A stretch of 64,000 nt of DNA, from the NCBI GenBank assembly GCA_951812895.1, contig OX638333.1, positions 3,328,001 to 3,392,000 of the forward strand, written 5' to 3'. The stretch's first letter is position 1. The number at the start of each line of letters is the position of its first letter. Source of the stretch: an uncultured Roseovarius sp. (GTDB lineage Bacteria > Pseudomonadota > Alphaproteobacteria > Rhodobacterales > Rhodobacteraceae). Positions 27,113 to 35,645 of the stretch are shown in pieces. The translations under genes and the position numbers were made by a program. Under the pieces are notes generated by a model. That model was not told the DNA's origin and did not search any database. It saw nothing but the letters and a program-made list of their open reading frames with translations.

Positions 27113-27126
27113 GAATTCTCCCTTGG

Positions 27127-27157
27127 CGGGGTCTGGTTCGCCGGATCCCGTTTTTTT
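27127..27157 (+). terminator. Rho-independent terminator after phnY
   Basis: A ten-pair stem (27127-27136 with 27141-27150, including G-T pairs) closed by a TTCG tetraloop and followed by seven Ts. It separates phnWAY from pbfA, so pbfA must be read by partial read-through or from its own promoter in a very short space. Confidence 0.85.
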
Positions 27158-27174
27158 CCATTAGGAGCCAGATC

Positions 27175-28527
27175 ATGTCTAAACGGGTCGTTCATACCGA
27201 AGGGGAATCCAACACTTCCGTTGCACGGCAGGCTTGGCGTGACAGCGCAACCGGGCCGAATTCAGCGCCATTGCTTGCGCGGGATGCGGATGCATTTCTG
27301 CATCAAAGCTTGTCGAGCCCTTGTGTCAGTACCATCGCCAAGGCCGAGGGCATCTGGATCGAAGATCTGGACGGTCGCCGGTGCATGGATTTCCACGGCA
27401 ATTCGGTGCATCACATCGGCTATGGTCATCCGCGTCTGATTGAAGCGATCAAGGCGCAGCTGGATGATTTGCCGTTTGCGCCGCGTCGGTTTACCAATGA
27501 ACCGGCTGTTGCACTGGCCGAGAAACTGGCCGCGATTGCGCCGGGTGACCTGAACAAGGTTTTGTTCACCACGGGTGGGTCAGATGCCAATGAGGTGGCC
27601 CTAAAAATTGCCCGTGCTGCGACCGGACGGTTCAAAACGTTGAGCTTTTGGGATTCGTTTCATGGTGCGGGGTTCGGTGCGGCCAGCGTTGGGGGCGAGG
27701 CAACATTTCGCAGCCATATTGCCGGGCCGCTTTTGCCCGGCGCAGAACATGTGGCGCCGTTTGCCTGTTATCGCTGTCCTTATGGCCATTCCGGTCCTGA
27801 TGTCTGTGCATTGGCCTGTGCCAAGATGGTAGACTATGTGCTGGAGCGCGAGGGCGACATCGCAGCGGTGATTGCAGAGCCGATGCGCGCCGTTCCCTAT
27901 GTGCCGCCGCCGGGGTTTTGGAAAGCCGTGCGCGAGGCCTGTAATAAGCACGGCGCGCTGCTGATCATGGATGAAATTCCTACCGGGCTGGGCAAGACGG
28001 GGCGGATGTTTGCCTTTGAACATGATGAGGTGATCCCGGATATCGTGACATTGGGCAAGGCGCTAGGCGGGGGAATCCTGCCCATCGCGGCCTGTGTGGC
28101 GCGGTCTGAACTGGATGTGTGCGGAGATTTTGCCATTGGGCATTATACGCATGAAAAGAATCCGGTGACGGCGCGGGCGGCGCTGACCACGATAGAAATT
28201 ATCGAGCAAGAGGGACTTGTAGCCCGCTCTGCCGAGCTGGGCGCATGGTCCATGGCGCGATTGCACGACGCGTTGGGCAATGTGGCCTGTGTCGGGGATA
28301 TACGGGGCAGGGGGCTGATGTTCGGGGTGGAGATTGTCGAGGATCGCGACAGTAAAGCACCCGGAAATGAACGCGCTGAACGGATTTACTATGCCTGCCT
28401 GGAGGCTGGGTTGAGTTTCAAGATCAGCCATGGGTGTGTTTTGACCCTGTCCCCGCCGCTGACGATTGAGAAACCGGATCTAGAGCGCGCGTTGAATATT
28501 GTGATCGACGCGATCCGCGCAAGCTGA
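27175..28527 (+). CDS. pbfA: (R)-1-hydroxy-2-aminoethylphosphonate ammonia-lyase
   Basis: A 450-residue class III aminotransferase-fold PLP protein with the lysine Lys295 in VTLGKALGGGILP. In phosphonate clusters this type is PbfA, which eliminates ammonia from (R)-1-hydroxy-2-aminoethylphosphonate to give phosphonoacetaldehyde, widening the PhnW route. The call relies on position beside phnWAY and general similarity; a conventional transaminase for 2-aminoethylphosphonate is the alternative. A cysteine-rich insert (FACYRCPYGHSGPDVCALAC, about 199-218) is notable. TTAGGAG precedes the ATG at 27175. Confidence 0.8.
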   Translation: MSKRVVHTEGESNTSVARQAWRDSATGPNSAPLLARDADAFLHQSLSSPCVSTIAKAEGIWIEDLDGRRCMDFHGNSVHHIGYGHPRLIEAIKAQLDDLPFAPRRFTNEPAVALAEKLAAIAPGDLNKVLFTTGGSDANEVALKIARAATGRFKTLSFWDSFHGAGFGAASVGGEATFRSHIAGPLLPGAEHVAPFACYRCPYGHSGPDVCALACAKMVDYVLEREGDIAAVIAEPMRAVPYVPPPGFWKAVREACNKHGALLIMDEIPTGLGKTGRMFAFEHDEVIPDIVTLGKALGGGILPIAACVARSELDVCGDFAIGHYTHEKNPVTARAALTTIEIIEQEGLVARSAELGAWSMARLHDALGNVACVGDIRGRGLMFGVEIVEDRDSKAPGNERAERIYYACLEAGLSFKISHGCVLTLSPPLTIEKPDLERALNIVIDAIRAS

Positions 28528-28612
28528 CCTTTCGCAATGAAGTCTGTGACTGTGTTCGACCAGCGGGTCGGGTAAGTAAGTGCGTGTGGGTTTGTGTAAA
28601 ATGTCGGTCAAT

Positions 28613-28642
28613 TTCCCACAAATGATTTGGAAATTGTGGGAA
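28613..28642. promoter_or_regulatory. Operator-like inverted repeat upstream of DeoR gene
   Basis: Perfect nine-base arms TTCCCACAA (28613-28621) and TTGTGGGAA (28634-28642), start-to-start 21 bases, about two helical turns. Further TGTGGG (28585-28590) and TTCCCACA (28706-28713, inside the gene) half-sites flank it. This is the expected place for autoregulation by the DeoR-family product encoded 40 bases downstream. Confidence 0.6.
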
Positions 28643-28681
28643 TTAGGGCTAGATTAGCTGAAATTGTGCGGATATTGCTGA

Positions 28682-29476
28682 ATGAACAAGCACGTCAAAC
28701 ATTCCCACAGAGAGCTGGAATTGCTCGATTCGCTGCGTCGGTTCGGAGGCTCTGCCCGTAATGCCGAGCTGGCCCGGTCGATGGACGTGTCCGAGGAAAC
28801 AGTACGCAGAACCGTTAAGGCGCTGTCCAAATCCGGCCAGGTGGCGCGGGTTTACGGCGGGGCGTATCTGGTAGGCACATCAGAAGAGCCAAGTTTTTTC
28901 AGCCGGATTGCAGAACATCCCAAAGAAAAGCGGGCTATCGCCTCTGGTGTGGCGGATTTGGTAGCGGACGGGATGACGGTGTTTCTGGATGTGGGATCAA
29001 CCACCGCCTTTGTTGCCGAAGAGTTGCGCAGCCGGCGATCTTTGCTGGTGGTAACGAACTCCATTGTCGTGGCGCAGACGTTGATTGGCCATAACGGCAA
29101 CCGGGTCTTCCTGCTGGGTGGCGAGATGCAAAGTGATGAGCGCGGCAGTTTCGGATTTACAGCAGAACAGCAAGCTCAGAGGTTTGTTTTTGATCTGGCT
29201 GTGCTGAGTGCGGATGCATTGTCTGCATCACAAGGGTTTCTTTATCTCAATTCGGCTGAGGCCAATCTGGCTGGCGTCGTTGCGGACAGGACCGGGCGTG
29301 TGGTGATTGCGCTGGACCGCACGAAATTTGGTGCCACAGCGCCCTATTGCGGACCGCCGCCCGAGAAGTTCAACGTGCTGGTCACAGATCGCGCCCCGGA
29401 ATCTGGTGTAGCTGCGGCATTGGCGGCTTGGGGTATTGAGATTGTTTCAGTTAAGCGGGACGGGGTGGTCTGTTGA
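28682..29476 (+). CDS. DeoR/GlpR-family transcriptional regulator
   Basis: A 264-residue DeoR-type repressor. The N-terminal helix-turn-helix is SARNAELARSMDVSEETVRR, and the sugar-phosphate sensing domain has FLDVGSTTAFVAEEL, VVTNSIVVAQTL, VFLLGGEM and the closing ALDRTKFGATAP. Such proteins sense phosphorylated sugars or related metabolites. It is the first gene of an operon with a HisN-type phosphatase (overlap TGATG) and a Na/Pi transporter. No good ribosome binding site is seen before the ATG. Confidence 0.9.
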   Translation: MNKHVKHSHRELELLDSLRRFGGSARNAELARSMDVSEETVRRTVKALSKSGQVARVYGGAYLVGTSEEPSFFSRIAEHPKEKRAIASGVADLVADGMTVFLDVGSTTAFVAEELRSRRSLLVVTNSIVVAQTLIGHNGNRVFLLGGEMQSDERGSFGFTAEQQAQRFVFDLAVLSADALSASQGFLYLNSAEANLAGVVADRTGRVVIALDRTKFGATAPYCGPPPEKFNVLVTDRAPESGVAAALAAWGIEIVSVKRDGVVC

Positions 29477-30243
29477 TGGAAAGCCATATTTCGATCCATG
29501 CGACCCGGGCAGCGGAAATCGCGGCCAACGCCGCACGCGGCTATTTCCGTGGACAGTTAGGGGTGGAGTTCAAGGCTGATGAAAGCCCTGTCACGCAAGC
29601 TGATAAAGCGGTCGAGTCAGAGGTCCGGGAATATCTTTCGCACCATTTTCCTGACCATGGCCTGTTTGGTGAGGAGCATGGGATTGAGCGTGCAGAGCAC
29701 AGTCACATGTGGATCGTCGATCCAATTGACGGCACGCGGTCGTTTCTGTCCGGGCATCCTTTGTTTGGGTTTTTGCTGGGGCATCTGGTCAATGGAAAGC
29801 CCGATCTTGGCGTGATCGGCATGCCTGCATTGAACGAAGTGTTGTTGGGAGAGCCGGGCCGAGGCGCAACATTGAACGGCGCGCCGGTTGCGGTGTCAGC
29901 GCAGCGCGACCTTGAGCAGGCGGTATTATTTATCAATGAAGGCGAAAAGATTTACCGGGATCATCCGCAAGTGTTTGATCGCCTGAACACCACCGCACAA
30001 ACGCGCCGCTTTTCCTATGATTGTTATCCGCATGCGCTGGTTGCGATGGGACATGTGGATGCTGTCGTGGATTATGATTTGCAGCCCTATGATTACATGC
30101 CTGTTCTGGCGGTGATCGAAGCGGCGGGAGGTGTGATGACCGATTGGGCCGGTGCGGCGCTGGATCTGAATTCGGACGGGCGCGTGGTGTCCGCTGCGAC
30201 GCCGGAGTTGCACGCTGCATTGCTTGACGTGCTTGAGGAGTAG
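29476..30243 (+). CDS. Inositol-monophosphatase-family phosphatase, HisN-like
   Basis: A 255-residue Mg-dependent phosphatase. Metal-binding motifs are GEEHG (near 65), DPIDGTRSF (near 85) and the C-terminal YDLQPYDYMPVLAVIEAAGG. The last motif with PYDY rather than WD is typical of histidinol-phosphatase-type (HisN) members, so histidinol phosphate is the first candidate; inositol phosphate or another sugar phosphate is the alternative. I start at the ATG at 29476, which overlaps the DeoR stop (TGATG), and not at the TTG one codon earlier. Confidence 0.82.
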   Translation: MESHISIHATRAAEIAANAARGYFRGQLGVEFKADESPVTQADKAVESEVREYLSHHFPDHGLFGEEHGIERAEHSHMWIVDPIDGTRSFLSGHPLFGFLLGHLVNGKPDLGVIGMPALNEVLLGEPGRGATLNGAPVAVSAQRDLEQAVLFINEGEKIYRDHPQVFDRLNTTAQTRRFSYDCYPHALVAMGHVDAVVDYDLQPYDYMPVLAVIEAAGGVMTDWAGAALDLNSDGRVVSAATPELHAALLDVLEE

Positions 30244-30246
30244 ACC

Positions 30247-31926
30247 GTGGCGATACTAAGCTTTCTGTTTCAACTGGCCGGGGCGACGATGTTGTTGTTG
30301 TTCGCCGTTCGGTTGGTGCGAACAGGGATCGAACGCAGCTATGGCGCGTCGTTTCAGCGGGTGATGACGCAGAAGGGCAACCTGCTGCAATCCAGCTTTG
30401 CCGGTCTGACATTGGCCGTAGTGCTGCAGAGCTCGGCGGCGGTGGCGTTGTTGACAGCTGGGTTTGCCGCAACCGGGTTTCTGGCATTTCCGACGGGCAT
30501 GGCACTGGTATTAGGGGCGGATCTGGGCAGTGCCCTGATCATTCAGGTGCTGACATTTGACCTGAGCTGGCTGGTGCCGGTGCTGTTGACCGTGGGCGGG
30601 TATCTGTTTGTTAAGACCGAAGGCAAGATAAGTCGCCAGATGGGACGGATTATCATGGGAATTGCCTTTATCCTGATCTCACTACGGTTTCTGCGCGAGG
30701 CGATGGATCCCATTCGGGACAGTGCATTTTTGCCTGCAATAGCCGAATATCTTGCGCGTGATTACATCACCGCCTTTCTGGTTGGGGCGGCGCTGACCTT
30801 TGTGATGCACTCATCAGTGGCGGCGATACTGATGTATGTGACGTTGGTGCAGATCGGGGCCATACCATTTGCGGCGGGCCTGTCGCTGGTGCTGGGGGCC
30901 AATCTGGGCAGCGCGTTGATCCCTGTCTGGCTAAGCCGGGGGATGGGGCTGCCCGCGCGCCAAATTCTGATGGCCAACCTGATCCTGCGCGGAAGCTGGG
31001 CCGTTTTAATGTTGATGGTCGCCAATCTGAGCCTGCAGGGCGGGCTGTGGATGGATGACCAAGGGGCGCAGATGCTGATTATGGGGCATATTGCGTTCAA
31101 TGCCTCACTATTGCTGATCGGGTTGCCTTTGTGGCGGGTTTTCCATGGCCTTACGAACATGTTGATGGCAAGTCCGACTGAGCCGCAGGTTTCTGAAGTT
31201 CAGGTCTTGCCGGAAAGCGGATTAGACCTGCGAGACTTGGATTCTCCGCAAAAGGCGCTGACAGGCCTGAAACGCGAGCTGCTGCGGATGACGGATCTGG
31301 TCGAACGGATGTTCCGTCCTTCGCTGGAAAATTATCGCAGCGGTGACAAAGAGCAGAGCAAGGCGATCCGCGCCATGGACGAACAGGTTAATCAAGGTCT
31401 TTCGAACATTCGCGATTTTGTGGCGGCCATTCCGTCGGAGGTTTTCGGAAAGGAACACGTGCGAACCGCGCATGACATGATGGAATATGCCGTTCGGCTG
31501 GAAACGGCGGGCGATGTGGTGGTCCGGAGACTTACAGTTTTGGCCGATGAGATGCACAAGAAGGGTCTTGCTTTTAGCAAAGAGGGCTGGAACGAGCTGG
31601 AGAAAATGCATGAAGGTATCTGTGAGAACCTGAAACTGGCAACGAATGTGCTGATTTCAGATGATTTGGAAAGCGCACGGTTCCTAAGTCTCGAAAAAAC
31701 CGAAATCAAGCGACAGGAACGCAGCAGTCGCAAGCGGCATTTTAAGAGACTGCAAAACAGCGAAGTGCAAAGTTTCGATACAAGTGACATTCATCTGGAA
31801 ACATTGCGGGCACTTCGCGAGTTCAACAGCCACATCGCCGCGGTTGCCTATCCCATCCTTTATCAGAAGGGGCAGCTTTTGGAGACCCGTCTGATTGATG
31901 ATTTGAGCGAGGCAGTCGATGAATAG
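30247..31926 (+). CDS. Na/Pi cotransporter with PhoU-like domain
   Basis: A 559-residue membrane protein. The first 300 residues hold two NptA repeats with the conserved serines LQSSAAVALL and MHSSVAAILM and the matching GADLGSALI and GANLGSALI segments. Residues from about 335 form a helical PhoU-like cytoplasmic domain (KRELLRMTDLVERMF onward). Bacterial members move phosphate with sodium and some act as exporters. Start is GTG at 30247 with GAGGAG before it, overlapping the tail of the phosphatase. Next to phosphonate breakdown, phosphate export or balance is a reasonable inference. Confidence 0.88.
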   Translation: MAILSFLFQLAGATMLLLFAVRLVRTGIERSYGASFQRVMTQKGNLLQSSFAGLTLAVVLQSSAAVALLTAGFAATGFLAFPTGMALVLGADLGSALIIQVLTFDLSWLVPVLLTVGGYLFVKTEGKISRQMGRIIMGIAFILISLRFLREAMDPIRDSAFLPAIAEYLARDYITAFLVGAALTFVMHSSVAAILMYVTLVQIGAIPFAAGLSLVLGANLGSALIPVWLSRGMGLPARQILMANLILRGSWAVLMLMVANLSLQGGLWMDDQGAQMLIMGHIAFNASLLLIGLPLWRVFHGLTNMLMASPTEPQVSEVQVLPESGLDLRDLDSPQKALTGLKRELLRMTDLVERMFRPSLENYRSGDKEQSKAIRAMDEQVNQGLSNIRDFVAAIPSEVFGKEHVRTAHDMMEYAVRLETAGDVVVRRLTVLADEMHKKGLAFSKEGWNELEKMHEGICENLKLATNVLISDDLESARFLSLEKTEIKRQERSSRKRHFKRLQNSEVQSFDTSDIHLETLRALREFNSHIAAVAYPILYQKGQLLETRLIDDLSEAVDE

Positions 31927-32334
31927 AGCATCGAAAAATTGTTGCCGAATTGGTGGAGCGATCGCACGTGATCTACCCATTAAATTCAGAGTTAACTACA
32001 GCGGGAACAGGCCGCACAAACTGGAGGGCCGTTTCAGAAGCAACAGAAAAGATGAGAGAAAGTGGCTGCGAATATTTTTTTTGTGCTAGGCTTCCAGAGG
32101 TGATTCCAGTTTCGCGACGTACGAACCGGAATTTGGAGTGGCGCGAAAGGGGCTATCAACAGGGCATCTGGTATGACGGAGAAGCAACATGATGATCAAA
32201 CTGGAGTTATCAAAGTTGTAAACTGACACTACGGGAAACCGCCCTGTAGAAAGAATATCGCGATCAATAAAAAAGGATCACAAAGGTCCGATAAACAAAA
32301 CTTGTTAGTAGTATCGTCTAAAGGGAGAAAACAT
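31927..32334. other. Gene-free leader of the PotD-like transporter operon
   Basis: About 400 bases without a convincing gene; an 80-codon frame at 31950-32192 has no family resemblance. An inverted repeat sits at 32104-32131 (TTCCAGTTTCG and CGAACCGGAA, near-perfect). The stretch is AT-richer than its surroundings and should hold the promoter of the transporter operon, perhaps with a long 5-prime leader. Confidence 0.5.
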
Positions 32335-33468
32335 ATGACGACGAAAACCAATCACACACGGCGTACCGTACTGAAGGGTGCAACTACCTTGGGTGCGGCC
32401 GCACTTGCGGCGCCTTTGTATACAAAAAGCGCGCTGGCTTCGTCAGGCGAAATCAACATTCTGATGTGGTCAGACTATCTGCCTCCGGTATTCCTGGAGG
32501 AATTTGAAGCGGAAACCGGCATCAAAGTGAACTACACCGGTATCGGATCTAACGAAGAAATCATCAACAAGATGAAGGCGACCAAAGGTCAGGGATTTGA
32601 CATTGTAAGCCCGACCAATAACCGGTCACTGCAGTGGGGACCTCTGGAACTGTTGCAGCCGTTTGACATGAACCGTGTTGGTATCGACGCGGTGAACCCG
32701 GCGATGGCAAAAATTGGCACCGATGCATGGAACTTTGACGGCGCAGGCGTGCATTGGCTGCCGCATATCTGGGGTACAGAAGGCATCGCTTATCGTACTG
32801 ATTTGTGGCTGCCTGAAGGTGATGCACCGTCCTATGGTGACGTCTGGTCAGAAGCCAACGCTGGCAAAACAATGGGCCGCGCGCATTCAATGATGCTGGG
32901 TGCAGGCCTCTACATGGAAGCGTCTGGTCAGATGGATGCAGGTTCGATCTGGGCTGCATACAATGACGAAGACACCATGCGTAAAGTCTGGGGTCAGGTT
33001 GCTGACTGGTGTGTTGAGCGTAAGAGCCGGATCAAGCTGATCTGGAATGACGCGGATACGCAGAAAAACGGTCTGCTGAATGAAGGCGTGATCGTTGGTC
33101 AGACCTGGGATGGTCCGCCACTGGCGCTGAAATCAGCGGGTGAGCCGGTGCATTATCAAGCACCAGTTGAGGGCGCGATGGCATGGGTTGACGGTATGTC
33201 GATGCCTGTTGGTGCGGAAAACTTCGATCAGGTTTATGCGTTCATCGAGTTCGCCTATCGCCAGAAGCCTGCGGGCGTTGCGATCGACAGCCATGGCTAT
33301 AACTCACCTGTTCTGGGTGCCGATGGCTATTCAGGCGATACTTATAAGAAGAACTTTGCCGAAGCCTATCCAGGTGACAGCCTTGCTAATCTGAACCCAT
33401 GGCCGGCGGAAGCCCCTTGGTATGCGGAAGTGCGGACCGAGTTCGTCAACAAGTTCATCAGCGCCTGA
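32335..33468 (+). CDS. PotD-like ABC substrate-binding protein, Tat-exported
   Basis: A 377-residue periplasmic binding protein of the polyamine/family 1 type. The N-terminus has a twin-arginine signal, RRTVLKGATTLGAAALAAPL, cleaved near SALA. The mature part starts INILMWSDYLPPVFLEEFE, as in PotD/PotF, and has WLPHIWGTEGIAYRTD. AAGGGAG precedes the ATG at 32335. Polyamine is the default guess, but neighbouring molybdenum hydroxylase genes suggest another nitrogen compound may be the ligand. A strong GC hairpin follows the stop. Confidence 0.9.
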   Translation: MTTKTNHTRRTVLKGATTLGAAALAAPLYTKSALASSGEINILMWSDYLPPVFLEEFEAETGIKVNYTGIGSNEEIINKMKATKGQGFDIVSPTNNRSLQWGPLELLQPFDMNRVGIDAVNPAMAKIGTDAWNFDGAGVHWLPHIWGTEGIAYRTDLWLPEGDAPSYGDVWSEANAGKTMGRAHSMMLGAGLYMEASGQMDAGSIWAAYNDEDTMRKVWGQVADWCVERKSRIKLIWNDADTQKNGLLNEGVIVGQTWDGPPLALKSAGEPVHYQAPVEGAMAWVDGMSMPVGAENFDQVYAFIEFAYRQKPAGVAIDSHGYNSPVLGADGYSGDTYKKNFAEAYPGDSLANLNPWPAEAPWYAEVRTEFVNKFISA

Positions 33469-33485
33469 TCGCGTCTTTTGAAGAT

Positions 33486-33511
33486 GCCCCCGGCCCATGT
33501 GGGCCGGGGGC
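33486..33511 (+). terminator. GC-rich hairpin after the binding-protein gene
   Basis: An eleven-pair stem, GCCCCCGGCCC with GGGCCGGGGGC, loop ATGT, with no T-run after it. Such hairpins between a binding protein and its ATPase usually protect the upstream mRNA from decay or cause partial termination, giving more binding protein than transporter. Confidence 0.6.
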
Positions 33512-33597
33512 CACAAACTTAGAAACCACGCACGTATTGGCGTAGTGTGGGCGGGTGCGGAACACCCACAACATCAACTTTTTCAGGGAGAAGCCAA

Positions 33598-34710
33598 ATG
33601 AGTGCTGGGGTTGGTGTCGATCTCGAAAACATCTGGATCCGTTTTGGTGACTTTGTTGCCGTGCGTGATGCAAATGTGAATATTAACGGGGGCGACTTCT
33701 TTTCATTTCTGGGGCCGTCGGGCTGTGGTAAAACCACGATCCTGCGGGCCGTATCCGGGTTTCTGGAGCCAAGTGAGGGTAACGTTCTGATCGGTGGTCA
33801 GAACATGCAAGGCTTCGGGCCGAACAAACGACCGACTGCACTGATTTTTCAGAATCTGGCGTTGTTCCCGTTGATGAAAGTCTGGGAAAACATCACGTTC
33901 TCGCTGGAAATCAAGGGCGCAAGTTCTGCCGAACGGCGCAAGCGGGCCGACGAGCTTTTGGATATGATTGCGCTGCCGGGGCAGGGTGACAAATTGCCCA
34001 GCGAGCTTTCGGGCGGGCAAAAACAGAGGGTTGCGATTGCGCGGGCCTTATGTGCAGAACCTGATGTTTTGTTGCTGGACGAGCCGCTTTCGGCGCTTGA
34101 CCTCAAGCTGCGCCAGCATATGCGGACGGAGCTGCGGGAAATTCAGCAGCGGGTTGGCATTACCTTTATATACATCACCCACGACCAGGGCGAGGCGCTG
34201 ACTATGTCGGACGATATCGCCGTGATGAAGGCGGGTGTGATTGACCAGATCGCAGATGGCAGAACGATCTATAACGATCCGTCCACAGCATTTTGTGCCT
34301 CTTTCGTCGGGGAAAACAATGTGTTCCGTGGCAAGGTCAAGAAGGTCAGCGGCGATCATGCGATGATTTCCACCAACCGGTCTGGCGATCTGATGGCGCG
34401 GATTTCCACCGCCAATCAGGGCAAGATGAAAGAGGGCGATGACGCGATGATGTTCATCCGTCCCGAAGCCCTTGCATTGGCGCCCGAAGGGGCACAGGGC
34501 GATCATTTTGTAACGGCTCAGGTGACCAATGAAGAGTTTGAAGGCAATTCCTTTAACATTTTCATGGAAGGGGACGGCGGCAAGGAGATCAAAGTGTCGC
34601 TGCCCAACCTTGGCCAGTCCTTTGACAGCCACCGGGGCCAGCCGATGACGCTGGAGTATGAAGTCGACAATGCGGTGGTCGTTCCGGCCGGCGAACTGGC
34701 GACGGAATAA
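33598..34710 (+). CDS. ABC transporter ATPase, PotA-like
   Basis: A 370-residue ATPase. Walker A is GPSGCGKTT (residues about 38-46), the signature LSGGQKQRVAIARAL, Walker B VLLLDEPLSALD, and the switch histidine in YITHDQGEA. A C-terminal TOBE-like regulatory domain begins near 270 (GENNVFRGKVKKV). I chose the ATG at 33598 because CAGGGAGAA precedes it. It energises the two permeases that follow. Confidence 0.93.
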   Translation: MSAGVGVDLENIWIRFGDFVAVRDANVNINGGDFFSFLGPSGCGKTTILRAVSGFLEPSEGNVLIGGQNMQGFGPNKRPTALIFQNLALFPLMKVWENITFSLEIKGASSAERRKRADELLDMIALPGQGDKLPSELSGGQKQRVAIARALCAEPDVLLLDEPLSALDLKLRQHMRTELREIQQRVGITFIYITHDQGEALTMSDDIAVMKAGVIDQIADGRTIYNDPSTAFCASFVGENNVFRGKVKKVSGDHAMISTNRSGDLMARISTANQGKMKEGDDAMMFIRPEALALAPEGAQGDHFVTAQVTNEEFEGNSFNIFMEGDGGKEIKVSLPNLGQSFDSHRGQPMTLEYEVDNAVVVPAGELATE

Positions 34711-34724
34711 GGGGGGTCAGGATT

Positions 34725-35645
34725 ATGCCGGGCTTCCTTAAGGAGTTTTTTAATCGCAACGGTATCGGCATGGGTTCGCTGATGCTGGGGCTGGTTCTTT
34801 TTTGGACCATTGGCCTCATCATCCTGCCCCAGTTGTCGATACTTGACTTTTCATTCCGTCCGAACCTGCCACCGCCGGAATATGGCGGGCCAAAGGACGT
34901 CTACACGCTGGAGAATTACAGATATCTGGTGTTTGGTCCCGAAGGTGGGGGCCAGGATTACAACTCGGTGGATCTGCGGGTGTTCTTCCGTACGTTGGTT
35001 GCCGCTGTTTGCGTTACCTTGTTCAACCTGATCCTATGTTATCCGATCGCCTATTATCTGGGTCAGAACAAAGGCAATCACATGCGCATTTTTGCGCTGA
35101 TGCTGATCATTCCCTACTGGATCAATGAGATTTTGCGCGCCTTTGCGTTGCGGATTATCTTTGGTGAGAGCGGAGTGCTGAACACTGTGCTGATGGGGTT
35201 AGGCGTGTTCGATACGCCGTTCGATTTCATCCGCAACGATATCGCGCTCTATGCCGGTCTGGGTTACGCATATATCTTGTTGATGATCTTCCCGATCTAC
35301 AATGTCATCGAAAGCCTTGATCGCAACCAGATCGAGGCCGCGCGGGACATGGGGGCAAGCTGGCCAATGATCCACAAGCGGGTGGTGATCCCCTATGCAA
35401 AACCAGGAATCAGCTCTGGCTGTACCATGGTGTTTATGTTGTCGGCCGGTGCGCTGGCGGCACCACAGATCCTTGGCGGTCCGTCAAGTCTGTGGTTTAC
35501 GCAACTGATTTACCAGCAGTTCAACGATAACAACGACTGGCCACAAGGTGCGGCCTACGCGATTGTTCTGCTGGCAGTCTGTATCCTGTTCGTTCTGGCG
35601 GTTATGCGTATGTTCAAAGTGAATATGGGGGATATTGGCAAATGA
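34725..35645 (+). CDS. ABC transporter permease, PotB-like
   Basis: A 306-residue inner-membrane permease with about six hydrophobic segments (starting MLGLVLFWTIGLIILPQ). The coupling loop EAARDMGASWPMIHKRVVIP contacts the ATPase. A long first periplasmic loop (RPNLPPPEYGGPKDVYT) is usual in this type. GGGGGGTCAGGA precedes the ATG. It overlaps the second permease by four bases. Confidence 0.92.
   Translation: MPGFLKEFFNRNGIGMGSLMLGLVLFWTIGLIILPQLSILDFSFRPNLPPPEYGGPKDVYTLENYRYLVFGPEGGGQDYNSVDLRVFFRTLVAAVCVTLFNLILCYPIAYYLGQNKGNHMRIFALMLIIPYWINEILRAFALRIIFGESGVLNTVLMGLGVFDTPFDFIRNDIALYAGLGYAYILLMIFPIYNVIESLDRNQIEAARDMGASWPMIHKRVVIPYAKPGISSGCTMVFMLSAGALAAPQILGGPSSLWFTQLIYQQFNDNNDWPQGAAYAIVLLAVCILFVLAVMRMFKVNMGDIGK

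Noticed and set aside
31950-32192. An 80-codon frame upstream of the PotD-like gene
   Set aside because: No ribosome binding site and no resemblance to a known family; treated as part of the leader.
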